In this document: piece by piece, positions 9,284 to 17,494 of the stretch
Position numbering within the stretch: the stretch's first letter is position 1
Layout: each line of letters begins with the position of its first letter
DNA from: Pseudanabaena sp. UWO311
GTDB taxonomy: Bacteria; Cyanobacteriota; Cyanobacteriia; Pseudanabaenales; Pseudanabaenaceae
Reading direction: 5' to 3'
Length of the DNA: 64,000 nt
NCBI RefSeq assembly: GCF_006937785.1
Contig: NZ_SJEE01000013.1
Coordinates: 1 to 64,000 of the forward strand
The notes under the pieces: generated by a model
The model's input: the letters and a program-made list of their open reading frames with translations, nothing else
The model's database searches: none
Told to the model about the DNA's origin: nothing
Translations under genes and position numbers: made by a program

Positions 9284-9958
9284 ATGGCTACGATTCACAA
9301 ACTGCATCCTGACAATCCACAACCACGGACGATCGCCCAAATCGTAGCCGCTTTACGCGATGGCGCGATCATGCTCTATCCCACGGATACTGTCTATGCG
9401 ATCGGTTGTGATCTGATGTCAAAGTCGGGTATAGAAAGTGTGCGCAAGCTCAAGCAGATGTCGAACGATAAGCCGCTTACATTTTTATGCTCATCGCTAT
9501 CGAATATTTCTGAATATGCGATCGTCTCTAACGCTAACTATCGAACTATGAAGAGTCTTGTGCCAGGACCTTTTACTTTCATCTTGCCTGCTACCAAGCT
9601 TGTACCAAAATTGGTGTTAAATCCCAAGCGTAAAACTACAGGGATTCGAGTTCCTGATCATGGCGTATCGCAGACTCTTATTGAAGCGCTTGGAAATCCG
9701 ATCATTTCTACTTCTGCTAATCAGTCGAAAGCAAATCTTGATGATGAAGATTTTATGCCTCAACCCAAGAATGGAAAACAAAGTAATGTTTGCGAATTAC
9801 CTAAAATAGAACTCTTCGATCGCTTTTATAAATTAGTGGATTTGATCATTGATGATGGTTCTGACCGCACCTATGAAGTATCAACAATCCTCGATTTAAC
9901 AGACGATCTCCATCCTCAGATTTTGCGCCAAGGCTTAGGAAAATTTGAACTTTCTTGA
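9284..9958 (+). CDS. TsaC/YrdC/Sua5-type threonylcarbamoyl-AMP synthase
   Basis: A 224-aa YrdC-domain protein. This family makes threonylcarbamoyl-AMP from threonine, bicarbonate and ATP for the t6A modification at position 37 of ANN-decoding tRNAs. Typical features: LYPTDTVYAIGCD near residue 30, the basic patch RKLKQMSNDKPLTFL near 55-70, PGPFTFILPA near 93, GIRVPDH and the ISTSANQS motif near 141-148. There is no Sua5 C-terminal domain. Other YrdC-domain paralogues exist in bacteria, so the exact tRNA role is inferred. It lies in the same direction as serS, 77 bp downstream. Confidence 0.85.
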   Translation: MATIHKLHPDNPQPRTIAQIVAALRDGAIMLYPTDTVYAIGCDLMSKSGIESVRKLKQMSNDKPLTFLCSSLSNISEYAIVSNANYRTMKSLVPGPFTFILPATKLVPKLVLNPKRKTTGIRVPDHGVSQTLIEALGNPIISTSANQSKANLDDEDFMPQPKNGKQSNVCELPKIELFDRFYKLVDLIIDDGSDRTYEVSTILDLTDDLHPQILRQGLGKFELS

Positions 9959-9979
9959 TCAACTTAAGGCTTGTCAAAG

Positions 9980-10102
9980 AGCCAAGAACTCAAGTTCTTG
10001 GCTAAGAGCTCAAGTCCACTGAAGTGGACTCCATAATATATGTTGATTAACCTAACCCGTTTCAACGGGTTTGAGATTTTAGCCTGCACTCAAGTGCAGG
10101 CT
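9980..10102 (+). repeat. Four-hairpin interspersed element, copy A
   Basis: Four short stem-loops in a row: AGCCAAGAAC...GTTCTTGGCT (9980-10003), AGTCCACTGAAGTGGACT (10013-10030), AACCCGTTTCAACGGGTT (10054-10071) and AGCCTGCACT...AGTGCAGGCT (10081-10102). Related copies are at 24164-24275 (opposite direction) and 35071-35191. Confidence 0.88.
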
Positions 10103-10117
10103 ATTGCACGATTATGT

Positions 10118-10149
10118 TTCATGATGTAGTATGCATACTACATCATGAA
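10118..10149. promoter_or_regulatory. Perfect 32-nt palindrome upstream of rtcB
   Basis: The half-site TTCATGATGTAGTATG is followed directly by its exact reverse complement, giving a 32-nt perfect palindrome centred on ATGCAT. It ends 9 bases before the rtcB start ATG (10159), so as DNA it could be an operator and as RNA it would fold into a stem beside the ribosome-binding region. No factor is identified. Confidence 0.7.
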
Positions 10150-10158
10150 TTTAAGATT

Positions 10159-11340
10159 ATGGCTTATCAACAGTTAAATATCTCAACGCCCAAGCCCGTC
10201 TTGTCTTGGGCAGATCATGCACTTGGCCATGAAGAAACCAAAATGGCGAAGAATGTCGCTTCCTTACCATTTGTGTTTAAACATGTAGCCCTAATGCCCG
10301 ATGTCCATCTTGGCAAAGGCGCTCTCGTCGGTTCTGTGGTTGCGACTAAAGAAGCGATCATCCCTGCGGCTGTAGGAGTGGACATTGGTTGCGGCATGGC
10401 GGCTATCAAAACTCCATTTCGTTATCAACAACTAGAAGGGAAGCTCAAGCAAATTCGTCTTGAAATTGAAGCTGCAATTCCCGTGGGCTTTAATGACAAC
10501 AAAGAAGTCGAAAAGCCAGTGCTCAACTGGCAAGGATGGCGAGAATTTGGTGATTTACATGATGGGGTTCAGCACCTTGAAGGTAAAGCCATGAAGCAAA
10601 TGGGATCTCTCGGCGGTGGAAATCACTTCATAGAAGTCTGCATAGATACTGATAATCAAGTGTGGCTGATGCTGCATTCTGGTTCTCGAAATATTGGCAA
10701 TATGCTAGCCCAAAGACATATCGAGACAGCTAAGGAACTAGCCAGATTAGCAGGAACTTCTCTGCCCGATAAGGATCTAGCCTATTTTGTTGCTGGTACT
10801 TCTGAATTTGCTGCTTACTGGCGCGATTTGCAATGGGCGCAGGAATACGCCCGTTTTAATCGAGATGTCATGATGGCAAGATTTAAGAAGATTATCGAGA
10901 AATATGCTAGTGGCGGTAAGCCCGTAAAGCCATTACTGACTGTAAATTGCCATCATAATTATGCAGAAAAGGAAGTTCACTTTGGTGAGGATGTATATGT
11001 CACTCGCAAAGGTGCAGTAAGGGCAAGAACAGAAGACTATGGCATTATTCCTGGTTCAATGGGAGCGAAGTCTTTCATTGTCAAAGGAAAAGGAAATGCT
11101 GAAAGTTATTGTTCTTGCTCTCACGGAGCTGGGCGATTGCTATCGCGGAGTAAGGCGAAGGATCAATTCACATTAGATGACTTAATTCAACAGACTCAAG
11201 GAATTGAGTGTCGTAAGGATACAGGAATTATTGACGAGATTCCTGCTGCTTATAAACCGATTGAGCAAGTGATGCAACAGCAATCGGATCTAATGGAAGT
11301 AGTCGCTACTTTGAAACAGATTATTTGTGTAAAAGGTTAA
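10159..11340 (+). CDS. rtcB: RtcB-family RNA ligase
   Basis: About 393 aa from ATG 10159 (MAYQQLNIST). RtcB ligates RNA 2',3'-cyclic phosphate or 3'-phosphate ends to 5'-OH ends using GTP and Mn2+. Metal and guanylate residues are visible: GVDIGCGMAA near 90 (Asp and Cys), GSLGGGNHFIEV near 155-167, MLHSGSRNIGN near 180, the NCHHNYAEKEV His motif, PGSMGAKSF, and the SCSHGAGR motif near 330 whose His takes GMP. The frame stays open upstream to 10114, but that extension would run through the perfect palindrome at 10118-10149. No archease or RtcA gene is beside it. Confidence 0.92.
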   Translation: MAYQQLNISTPKPVLSWADHALGHEETKMAKNVASLPFVFKHVALMPDVHLGKGALVGSVVATKEAIIPAAVGVDIGCGMAAIKTPFRYQQLEGKLKQIRLEIEAAIPVGFNDNKEVEKPVLNWQGWREFGDLHDGVQHLEGKAMKQMGSLGGGNHFIEVCIDTDNQVWLMLHSGSRNIGNMLAQRHIETAKELARLAGTSLPDKDLAYFVAGTSEFAAYWRDLQWAQEYARFNRDVMMARFKKIIEKYASGGKPVKPLLTVNCHHNYAEKEVHFGEDVYVTRKGAVRARTEDYGIIPGSMGAKSFIVKGKGNAESYCSCSHGAGRLLSRSKAKDQFTLDDLIQQTQGIECRKDTGIIDEIPAAYKPIEQVMQQQSDLMEVVATLKQIICVKG

Positions 11341-11408
11341 TACTGAACATCTTAAAACTGATGTTACGTGGAACTCAGATGATAGATCTCTTGCTGCTAG
11401 ATTGACAG

Positions 11409-11474
11409 GGCAAGCACGGGGGCATTGCCCCTACCTGAACAATTTAGATTTGGTAGGGGCTGTGCCCCCGTGCC
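11409..11474. repeat. Imperfect long inverted repeat downstream of rtcB
   Basis: The left arm at about 11409-11435 (containing CACGGGGGCATTGCCCCTAC) pairs with the right arm at about 11452-11474 (GTAGGGGCTGTGCCCCCGTG). This type of GGGGCA repeat is common between cyanobacterial genes. No coding potential seen. Confidence 0.7.
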
Positions 11475-11531
11475 AGCCACAGTCCTATGCCGTAAAAGGA
11501 ATTCCTTCCATTTAACATCAGTTAAAACCAG

Positions 11532-11559
11532 AAAAAGCCACGCTCAGCGTGGCTTTTTT
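11532..11559. terminator. Bidirectional terminator between rtcB and gltX
   Basis: GC-rich stem GCCACGC-TCA-GCGTGGC flanked by an A-run on the left and a T-run on the right, giving a U-tract in either direction. It sits 3 bases before the gltX stop and 190 bp after rtcB, the two genes being convergent. Confidence 0.88.
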
Positions 11560-11562
11560 CAC

Positions 11563-12999
11563 CTAAGGAGTTAAGGCGCGTTGCAATCGTGACAATGCTA
11601 TACCTTTGCGATGGAGTAAGACAAAGGTCGGCAAGATCTCGGGACCATGTAAATCGCCTGTGAGGGCAGCCCGTAGGGACTTCATCACGACTCCTTTTTT
11701 GACACCTTGAGATTTCATGACCGTTTTAATGACTTCTCCTGCGCTATCCGCATCTAGTTCTGAAGTTTCTTTTAGTGCTTCGATTAGTGCTGTGATAATA
11801 CCCGCGATCGCATCGCCTTGGAGAGTAGTTTTCGCCTCATCGGTATAGTCTTCAAACTCAGTGAAGAAGAACTTGCTAATCGTTGCGGCATCGGTCAGCA
11901 GCGTTAAGCTTGGTGCAATTAGTTTAGTGAGATCGAGCAACCATTGGCGATCAACTGATTCCAAATCATAACCAGCTTCCTTGAGGAATGGCGTGAGGCG
12001 ATCGCAAACATCTTCTGTCGGCAATGAGTGCAAATATTGGCTATTAATCCAATTTAGTTTGTCCCAATCAAACTTTGCGCCTGCTTTATTGACGCGATCG
12101 AAGCTAAAGATTTCCGTGGCTTCCTGCAAAGTGAATAATTCCTTGCCATCGCTAGGCGACCATCCCAACAGCGCCATGTAGTTATTAAAGGCTTCGGGAA
12201 TATAACCCATGTTCCGAAATTCCCAAACGGAAGTTGCGCCATCTCGTTTGGAGATTTTCGCGCCTTGCTGATTGAGAATGAGCGGTGTATGTCCGAACTG
12301 AGGTGGTGTTGCGCCTAATGCTTCGTAAATCAAAATTTGCTTGGCGGTGTTGGCAATATGATCTTCCCCACGAATGACTTGGGTGATCTCCATATCGATG
12401 TCATCGACAACTACGGCAAAGTTATACAGAGGTAAGCCAATATTGCCCTGTTCATCGACACGGGCGATTACCATGTCACCGCCGAGGTCGCTGCTGCTCC
12501 ATGAGACAGTGCCGCGTACTAGATCATTCCATGCAACTGTGCGTGGCTCTTCGATTATGAAACGAACTACGGGGCGACGACCTTCGGCTTCAAAGGCTTG
12601 GCGTTGCTCGTCGGTAAGGTTACGATGGCGATTGTCGTAGCGTGGGGCTTGTTTGTTGGCTTTTTGCGTTTCCCTCATTGTCTCTAGCTCAGATTCTGTG
12701 CAGTAGCAAAAGTATGCTTTTTTCTCGGCTAGGAGCTTCTGTACGGTGGCAATATAGCGATCGCTACGTTGTGTTTGAAAAAATGGGCCTTCATCAAAGT
12801 CGATCCCTAGCCATGCCAAGCCTTCTAAGATATTTTGGGTGTATTCGTCCTTAGACCGTTCGCGATCGGTGTCTTCGACTCTCAGGATAAATGTCCCTTT
12901 GTGATGACGGGCATACAGCCAGTTAAATACGGCGGTACGGGCTGTGCCGATATGTAGGTTACCCGTGGGGCTTGGTGCAATGCGAACTCGAACAGACAT
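11563..12999 (-). CDS. gltX: Glutamyl-tRNA synthetase
   Basis: A 478-aa class I aminoacyl-tRNA synthetase that charges tRNA-Glu; in cyanobacteria Glu-tRNA also feeds tetrapyrrole synthesis through glutamyl-tRNA reductase. The HIGH motif lies in PSPTGNLHIG (residues 9-18), and the KMSKS-equivalent is KISKRDG near 248. The DTDRERS and RGEDHIANT segments and the helical anticodon-binding C-terminal part are normal for bacterial GluRS. Length and ends are typical. Many cyanobacteria have a single non-discriminating enzyme, but this cannot be told here. Confidence 0.97.
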   Translation of the reverse strand: MSVRVRIAPSPTGNLHIGTARTAVFNWLYARHHKGTFILRVEDTDRERSKDEYTQNILEGLAWLGIDFDEGPFFQTQRSDRYIATVQKLLAEKKAYFCYCTESELETMRETQKANKQAPRYDNRHRNLTDEQRQAFEAEGRRPVVRFIIEEPRTVAWNDLVRGTVSWSSSDLGGDMVIARVDEQGNIGLPLYNFAVVVDDIDMEITQVIRGEDHIANTAKQILIYEALGATPPQFGHTPLILNQQGAKISKRDGATSVWEFRNMGYIPEAFNNYMALLGWSPSDGKELFTLQEATEIFSFDRVNKAGAKFDWDKLNWINSQYLHSLPTEDVCDRLTPFLKEAGYDLESVDRQWLLDLTKLIAPSLTLLTDAATISKFFFTEFEDYTDEAKTTLQGDAIAGIITALIEALKETSELDADSAGEVIKTVMKSQGVKKGVVMKSLRAALTGDLHGPEILPTFVLLHRKGIALSRLQRALTP

Positions 13000-13078
13000 G
13001 AATTTGTAAACGTTATAAAATCCAATTATCCTTCATATCACGTTACTGTGTCGAAAAAAGCTGAAAGTGTGAAGGCTC

Positions 13079-13144
13079 AGATCTCCGACTTTTTTTGTGA
13101 TTAGCAGAATTGTTCTGTAATAGCAGAGAAAAAGTCGGAGATCT
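13079..13144. repeat. 66-nt inverted-repeat element, copy 2
   Basis: Arms at 13079-13099 and 13124-13144 match those of the element at 3745-3810 with only a few changes; the 24-nt centre is unrelated. It lies between gltX and the DUF4258-like gene and marks the left edge of the accessory island. Confidence 0.85.
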
Positions 13145-13159
13145 TGAATGCGATATTAC

Positions 13160-13516
13160 TTAGATTCTTACGCGGCGCTTGGTGGTGAAGTTCCAATATG
13201 TGGTGAGGATTTGATGGCTATTTAGGTTGTGGATGCAGATAACTTGTAAGCCTCTCAGGGCATTGGTGAACTTAGCATAGGGGCTATGTTTGAGTAGGCG
13301 ATCGCTAAGTGTATAAACGGTCGCACCATGATTATCAAAGCGCTTTTGACCATAGGCAATCGCTATTTGGATCATATCGTTACTAATGGCGCGTTGCTGT
13401 TGACGGCGTTGAAGATGGTTAAGGTCTTTTAATTTACAGATGGGGGTAAAGTCAACTTTTGATGTTAGGCGATCGTCATTGGCGGCGATCTGTTGGATTT
13501 GTTTGTGGGTGTTCAT
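13160..13516 (-). CDS. DUF4258-like small protein
   Basis: A 118-aa protein. The segment LQRRQQQRAISNDMIQIAIAYG followed by strands (ATVYTLSDRLL, LRGLQVICIHN, ILTTYWNFTT) matches the pattern of DUF4258, a RelE-related fold: an R-x-x-QR-x-I-S helix, then a short beta sheet. The protein is very basic. Some DUF4258 proteins are thought to act as toxins, but I see no antitoxin partner on this strand. It starts the accessory island and is divergent from the RelE/HigB-type pair at 13637. The start is ATG at 13516. Confidence 0.65.
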   Translation of the reverse strand: MNTHKQIQQIAANDDRLTSKVDFTPICKLKDLNHLQRRQQQRAISNDMIQIAIAYGQKRFDNHGATVYTLSDRLLKHSPYAKFTNALRGLQVICIHNLNSHQILTTYWNFTTKRRVRI

Positions 13517-13588
13517 AACTAAGTTGAGTTCGATGTGCTTAACTTAGCGTTTGTAATTGTTGAAGTGAAGGACATTTGAGGGAAGATA

Positions 13589-13617
13589 ATATCTGTCTTA
13601 AATGTCGTTATCTGTCC
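13589..13617 (+). repeat. Direct repeat flanking a toxin-antitoxin pair, left copy
   Basis: ATCTGTCTTAAATGTCGTTA and the next bases TCTGTCC resemble the right copy at 14251-14280 (TTTGTCCTTAACTGTCGTTA, then TTCGTCC). One copy lies just before and one just after the pair at 13637-14243. Confidence 0.55.
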
Positions 13618-13636
13618 CCACTCAATCATTTGTTTT

Positions 13637-13978
13637 ATGGAGTCGCAACCCAAGAAAATTCGTGAATATACAAAGTCTGATGGATCGCGTCCTTTTACTC
13701 AATGGCTTGATAGCTTACGCGATCGCGTGGCACAGGATAAAATAGCGGCTAGACTTAAAAGAGTAACGCTCGGAAATTTAGGCAATTACAGATCTGTTGG
13801 TGAGGGTGTATGCGAACTCAAGATCGATTATGGTGCGGGTTATCGGATTTATTTTGGACAAGTTGGCTCTGTGGTGGTGCTGTTGCTGTGTGGTGGTGAT
13901 AAGAGTACGCAGGATCGAGATATTAAGTTAGCTAAAGAGTATTGGAGAGATTATGCAAAGCGTGAAGGTTCCGACTAG
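13637..13978 (+). CDS. RelE/HigB-type toxin (Gp49-like addiction-module killer)
   Basis: A 113-aa basic protein of the 'addiction module killer' branch of RelE/HigB toxins. Typical features: the start REYTKSDGSRPFTQWLDSL, the helix ARLKRVTLGNLGNYRSVG, then GVCELKIDYGAGYRIYF, VVLLLCGGDKSTQDRDI and the terminal KLAKEYWRDY helix. Family members cut mRNA at the ribosome. The 3' end overlaps the next gene by 26 nt. As usual for this branch, the toxin gene comes first. Activity is inferred. Confidence 0.85.
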   Translation: MESQPKKIREYTKSDGSRPFTQWLDSLRDRVAQDKIAARLKRVTLGNLGNYRSVGEGVCELKIDYGAGYRIYFGQVGSVVVLLLCGGDKSTQDRDIKLAKEYWRDYAKREGSD

Positions 13979-14243
13979 TAGAGATTATCAAGAGTATTTA
14001 GTTAATTCGCTCAAAGATCCTGATAGGGCGGCTGGCTATATTGCGGCAATTTTGGAGGAATCTGATCCTGAGCCTGAGTTGTTGGCTTCAGCGCTTGATG
14101 ATGTGGCGATCGCTTTGGGTGGTGATGGCGATCGGCAATGGGTGCAAGATTTTGGCACAAGTGATAAAAGCCAAGCAGTGTATGAGTTTGCGGCGTGGCT
14201 GGATAGTTTGGGGCTAAAGCTAACGGTAACGGTTAAACCTTAG
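13953..14243 (+). CDS. Antitoxin-like protein with altered HTH region
   Basis: A 96-aa partner overlapping the toxin gene by 26 nt. The N-terminal half fits the HI1420-type antidote pattern (YQEYLVNSLKDPDRAAGYIA, AILEESDPEPELLASALDDV), and the last segment FAAWLDSLGLKLTVTVKP also fits. The middle, where relatives have a helix-turn-helix (usually ending in a SxxxLYKAL-like helix), here reads GGDGDRQWVQDFGTSDKSQA and does not give a clear HTH. DNA-binding autoregulation may therefore be lost or changed. Confidence 0.75.
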   Translation: MQSVKVPTSRDYQEYLVNSLKDPDRAAGYIAAILEESDPEPELLASALDDVAIALGGDGDRQWVQDFGTSDKSQAVYEFAAWLDSLGLKLTVTVKP

Positions 14244-14250
14244 ATATTGC

Positions 14251-14280
14251 TTATTTGTCCTTAACTGTCGTTATTCGTCC
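14251..14280 (+). repeat. Direct repeat flanking a toxin-antitoxin pair, right copy
   Basis: Right-hand partner of the repeat at 13589-13617; the shared core is TTAA(A/C)TGTCGTTAT. It begins 8 bases after the antitoxin stop. Confidence 0.55.
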
Positions 14281-14347
14281 TTCCATGTTTAAGTCACTTG
14301 TGACAAGCTTTGAGTATTGATTTAGTTTGTTAATTTCTACTGCAACT

Positions 14348-17284
14348 ATGAGACAACAACGCGATCGCAGTTTACATTTCTCGCCCGAAGGTATTGCTCT
14401 CATAGAAGAAGCGATGCAAGGAAAAGATTGGGATAAAAATCAACTTGCGGAACAAGTAGAAATTTCCTATGAATCAATATGTAGGTATTTGCGGGGTGAA
14501 CGTCCTCCTCAAAGAAAGAATATAGAGATCATCGCAAAGCGATTAGGACTTAAGCCAATCGATCTAGTCAATCCTGATGAATGGATTTCATCAACTAAAG
14601 CGAGTGAGACAAAAACAAGTTTAGTGGATTGGCGAAGCGTGAGTAAGGGAATGCTAGATAATTTAAAGAGGCTGACGACTGAGGCTTTAACTGCTGGGGA
14701 TGGGATTCGCTTTGACTTTGATGATATTTTTGTGCCTTTGGGCGTGGTTGAGCGTCAACAAAAAACTAAACGGAAAGAAGATGATGGTGCGCCCGATCGC
14801 GGATCTGAGTTGTATGAAGAAAAGGTAACGCCGATTACGCATAAAGACTTCTTTGAAGATGTACTTTTGCGGGGTAATACCAAAAATAGCAACGGTAAAC
14901 GGATTGCGGTGATTGGGGAGGCGGGAGCAGGGAAAACTACGCAGTTACAGAAAATTGGTTCTTGGTTGCTGGAAGAAAGTGATGACATTCCAATTTGGAT
15001 TTCCTTGACTGATTTAGGAACAAAACCTTTAGAGGAATTTATATTTGAAAATTGGGTGCGTAATGCTTCTGGGAAAAGAACTGCGCCGCAAGAGTGGAAA
15101 GATTCGCTTGAGGACGCGATCGCTTCTGGGAAGGTTTGGTTATTGCTTGATGGTGTTGATGAGATGACGGATAGCAATCCGCTTTCCAATCTGGCAACTC
15201 AATTAAAAGAAGGCTGTCTCAATAATGTGCGAGTTGTTTTGACTTGTCGGGTGAATGTTTGGGATAGTGGTAAAGTTCTGACAGGTTTTGATGTTTATCG
15301 AAATTTAGATTTTGATTATCCTAATGATGTATATAAATTTATTGGTAAGTGGTTTGTTCATGCTCCAGATTTGGCTGGAAGTTTAACGCAAGCTTTGGAA
15401 CAGTCGGGGAAAGAACGCATTCGCGATATGGTGAAAAATCCTCTGCGGTTGACTTTGCTTTGTTATAGTTGGCAGTTGAAGCATGGGGAACTACCTGAAA
15501 CTAAGGCGGGGCTTTATGCGTGGTTTGTGGAGGCATTTTATAAATGGAACAAGGGCAAAGCTCAGATTGAACTTTCTCGCAGTCAGGAAGAGAAACTAAA
15601 TCAAGCTTTGGGGGAGTTAGCAAAGCGAGCTATAGATGGGGAAACTTCGCGATTTCGTTTGACTAAGACTTTTATTGAGAATGTTTTTAGAGATTTTGAT
15701 ATTGATCTATTCGATCTTGCGCTTAAACTCAATTGGTTAAATGAGATTGGTGTTGCCGCAGAAAACCCTCTAGAGACTGTTTATGCTTTTTATCACCCAT
15801 CATTTCAAGAGTATTTTGCTGCTTTAGCGATCAATGAACATAGCTTTTTTCTCGAAAACAAACCTGATGATGTAATTTCTGGCTGTTACAAGATCTTTGA
15901 ATCAAAGTGGTTAGAGGTTGCATTATTCTGGATTGGAACATATTCCAAAGCTAGGGACGAGAAAAACAAATTAATTTGTGAACTGGCTGAATTTAAAGAG
16001 AACAATTACTGTTTTATTCAATTTAGAAAATATTTTTATGGCTATCAATCTATAGCTTTAGCAGCGAGATTAATGGCAGAGTATATAGGCTGTTCTCAGG
16101 ATGACATAAATAATGTCATGTGGCAATTGTGCCAGTATTCATTTGGATTCTTTGATGCTGAAACTCAAAGTTGGATAAGATTCTTATTACCTATTCAAGA
16201 ATGTGCGACACAAGCCTTAATCTATTCTAATCATACAAGAGTTAAAGATGAGTTAGATTATATCAAGAATCTATTATTAAAAGCTATAGAAATAGATAAT
16301 CATGATGATATTCAATCCTTCCTTGAATGCAACTTAAATTGTTATGGATCAAGTCCATCTATGGCACATATAAGATTTTCACTAGATAGCATTGATAAAG
16401 ACGAAACAGTTGAATTTTTGGGATCTATAGTTTTTGAAATTGAGCAGTTGCTTGGGCAAATTGATGGTATAAATGTTTACACAATATATAAATCTTCTAA
16501 CCCAATCGAGTCTAATCATCAAATAGATAAAGTTATTGAATCACTAATTAAAATTGATTTTACGAATCCCAAAGAAATCATTAAACTTATTGATTCAATC
16601 GGAGATGATGAAATCAGAGATGATATACCATTTTATGAATGGTTTGACATCAATCCTTACCTGATTAATTACTGTATACCAAAAACAACTAAACCATCAT
16701 TAGTTAGAGCAATAGTTGGCGAATTTTCAAAATGGTTTTTGACTACACTTGAAGATAGATCTTCTGAAGCTGATTGCCTTGCATATCATTTCCTATGGCG
16801 ATGCTCAGAATTGATGAATTATAAAGATTTTTACGATTCATGGCATCCTAAACTATTTAAGGCGATATTAGATTTAGGTTGTTTAGAGAGTCAGCTAATT
16901 GATCGTGATGCAGTTCAAGAAGAACTTGACCGCAATACTGTCCATCCCGAAATACGCTGTTTAGTTGTCGATATCCGCCATCTTGAACAAGAAAGCAATC
17001 CTAATGTAATTGCCGAAGAAATAGCCATCAAAATCTTTGACTCTTTAGGGCGCAAGATTCCAGAAATTCAGCGAGTCTCCAGTTTAAAGCGTGAATTACT
17101 TAATCTAAAGTTTGAGCTTGGTTTTGAGAAATTAGCGATCGCCCTTTATGGCAAAAATGCTAATGAGGCGATTGCCCAACTCTGCCAAAACCTCACAGAT
17201 TCAATCCCAATGCGCTCATTCACAGGAGGACAAACCACCGAAGAACTTATCAGTCAAATCAATGCTTGGCTATTGGAAATGTAA
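14348..17284 (+). CDS. HTH-NACHT family STAND NTPase
   Basis: About 978 aa from ATG 14348 (MRQQRDRSLHF); a TTG at 14327 is also open. Residues about 5-75 are an XRE-type helix-turn-helix (WDKNQLAEQVEISYESICRY, then IIAKRLGLKPIDL). The NACHT NTPase follows: Walker A IGEAGAGKTTQLQK near 191-203, Walker B VWLLLDGVDEMTD near 263-275, VRVVLTCRVNVWD near 293-305, and the end motif FYHPSFQEYFAALA near 483. Beyond about residue 500 is a 470-residue helical, AT-rich region with no repeat or fold I recognise, the place where relatives carry sensor repeats. Bacterial NACHT proteins act in antiphage defence. It sits between two toxin-antitoxin loci, which fits a defence role. Confidence 0.88.
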   Translation: MRQQRDRSLHFSPEGIALIEEAMQGKDWDKNQLAEQVEISYESICRYLRGERPPQRKNIEIIAKRLGLKPIDLVNPDEWISSTKASETKTSLVDWRSVSKGMLDNLKRLTTEALTAGDGIRFDFDDIFVPLGVVERQQKTKRKEDDGAPDRGSELYEEKVTPITHKDFFEDVLLRGNTKNSNGKRIAVIGEAGAGKTTQLQKIGSWLLEESDDIPIWISLTDLGTKPLEEFIFENWVRNASGKRTAPQEWKDSLEDAIASGKVWLLLDGVDEMTDSNPLSNLATQLKEGCLNNVRVVLTCRVNVWDSGKVLTGFDVYRNLDFDYPNDVYKFIGKWFVHAPDLAGSLTQALEQSGKERIRDMVKNPLRLTLLCYSWQLKHGELPETKAGLYAWFVEAFYKWNKGKAQIELSRSQEEKLNQALGELAKRAIDGETSRFRLTKTFIENVFRDFDIDLFDLALKLNWLNEIGVAAENPLETVYAFYHPSFQEYFAALAINEHSFFLENKPDDVISGCYKIFESKWLEVALFWIGTYSKARDEKNKLICELAEFKENNYCFIQFRKYFYGYQSIALAARLMAEYIGCSQDDINNVMWQLCQYSFGFFDAETQSWIRFLLPIQECATQALIYSNHTRVKDELDYIKNLLLKAIEIDNHDDIQSFLECNLNCYGSSPSMAHIRFSLDSIDKDETVEFLGSIVFEIEQLLGQIDGINVYTIYKSSNPIESNHQIDKVIESLIKIDFTNPKEIIKLIDSIGDDEIRDDIPFYEWFDINPYLINYCIPKTTKPSLVRAIVGEFSKWFLTTLEDRSSEADCLAYHFLWRCSELMNYKDFYDSWHPKLFKAILDLGCLESQLIDRDAVQEELDRNTVHPEIRCLVVDIRHLEQESNPNVIAEEIAIKIFDSLGRKIPEIQRVSSLKRELLNLKFELGFEKLAIALYGKNANEAIAQLCQNLTDSIPMRSFTGGQTTEELISQINAWLLEM

Positions 17285-17299
17285 GACAGGAGAAATAAA

Positions 17300-17494
17300 A
17301 TGAACACTAAAGAAGCGATTGCCCATGAAATCGAACAAGTACCTGAACCATTATTAGAACAAGTACTAGAATTTTTACTATCCCTCAAATCTCAATACCA
17401 ACAAGAGAAACTAGAAATTACCATGATGAGCGAATCATCTCTAGCAAAAGACTGGCTTAGCCCAGAGGAAGACGAAGCATGGCAAGATTTGTAA
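17300..17494 (+). CDS. Small antitoxin-like protein upstream of MazF homologue
   Basis: A 64-aa acidic protein (MNTKEAIAHEIEQVPEPLLE, then QVLEFLLSLK) of the DUF2281-like antitoxin type that often precedes PemK/MazF or PIN toxins in cyanobacteria. A GGAG lies about 9 bases before the ATG. It begins 15 bp after the NACHT gene and overlaps the toxin gene by 16 nt, so the NACHT gene and this module may be co-transcribed. The C terminus SPEEDEAWQDL is the usual acidic tail thought to contact the toxin. Confidence 0.8.
   Translation: MNTKEAIAHEIEQVPEPLLEQVLEFLLSLKSQYQQEKLEITMMSESSLAKDWLSPEEDEAWQDL

Noticed and set aside
10114-10158. N-terminal extension of RtcB
   Set aside because: It would translate the perfect palindrome; RtcB proteins normally begin close to the residues after ATG 10159.
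14755-15189. 144-codon antisense frame inside the NACHT gene
   Set aside because: Shadow of the NACHT coding frame, which has all expected motifs.
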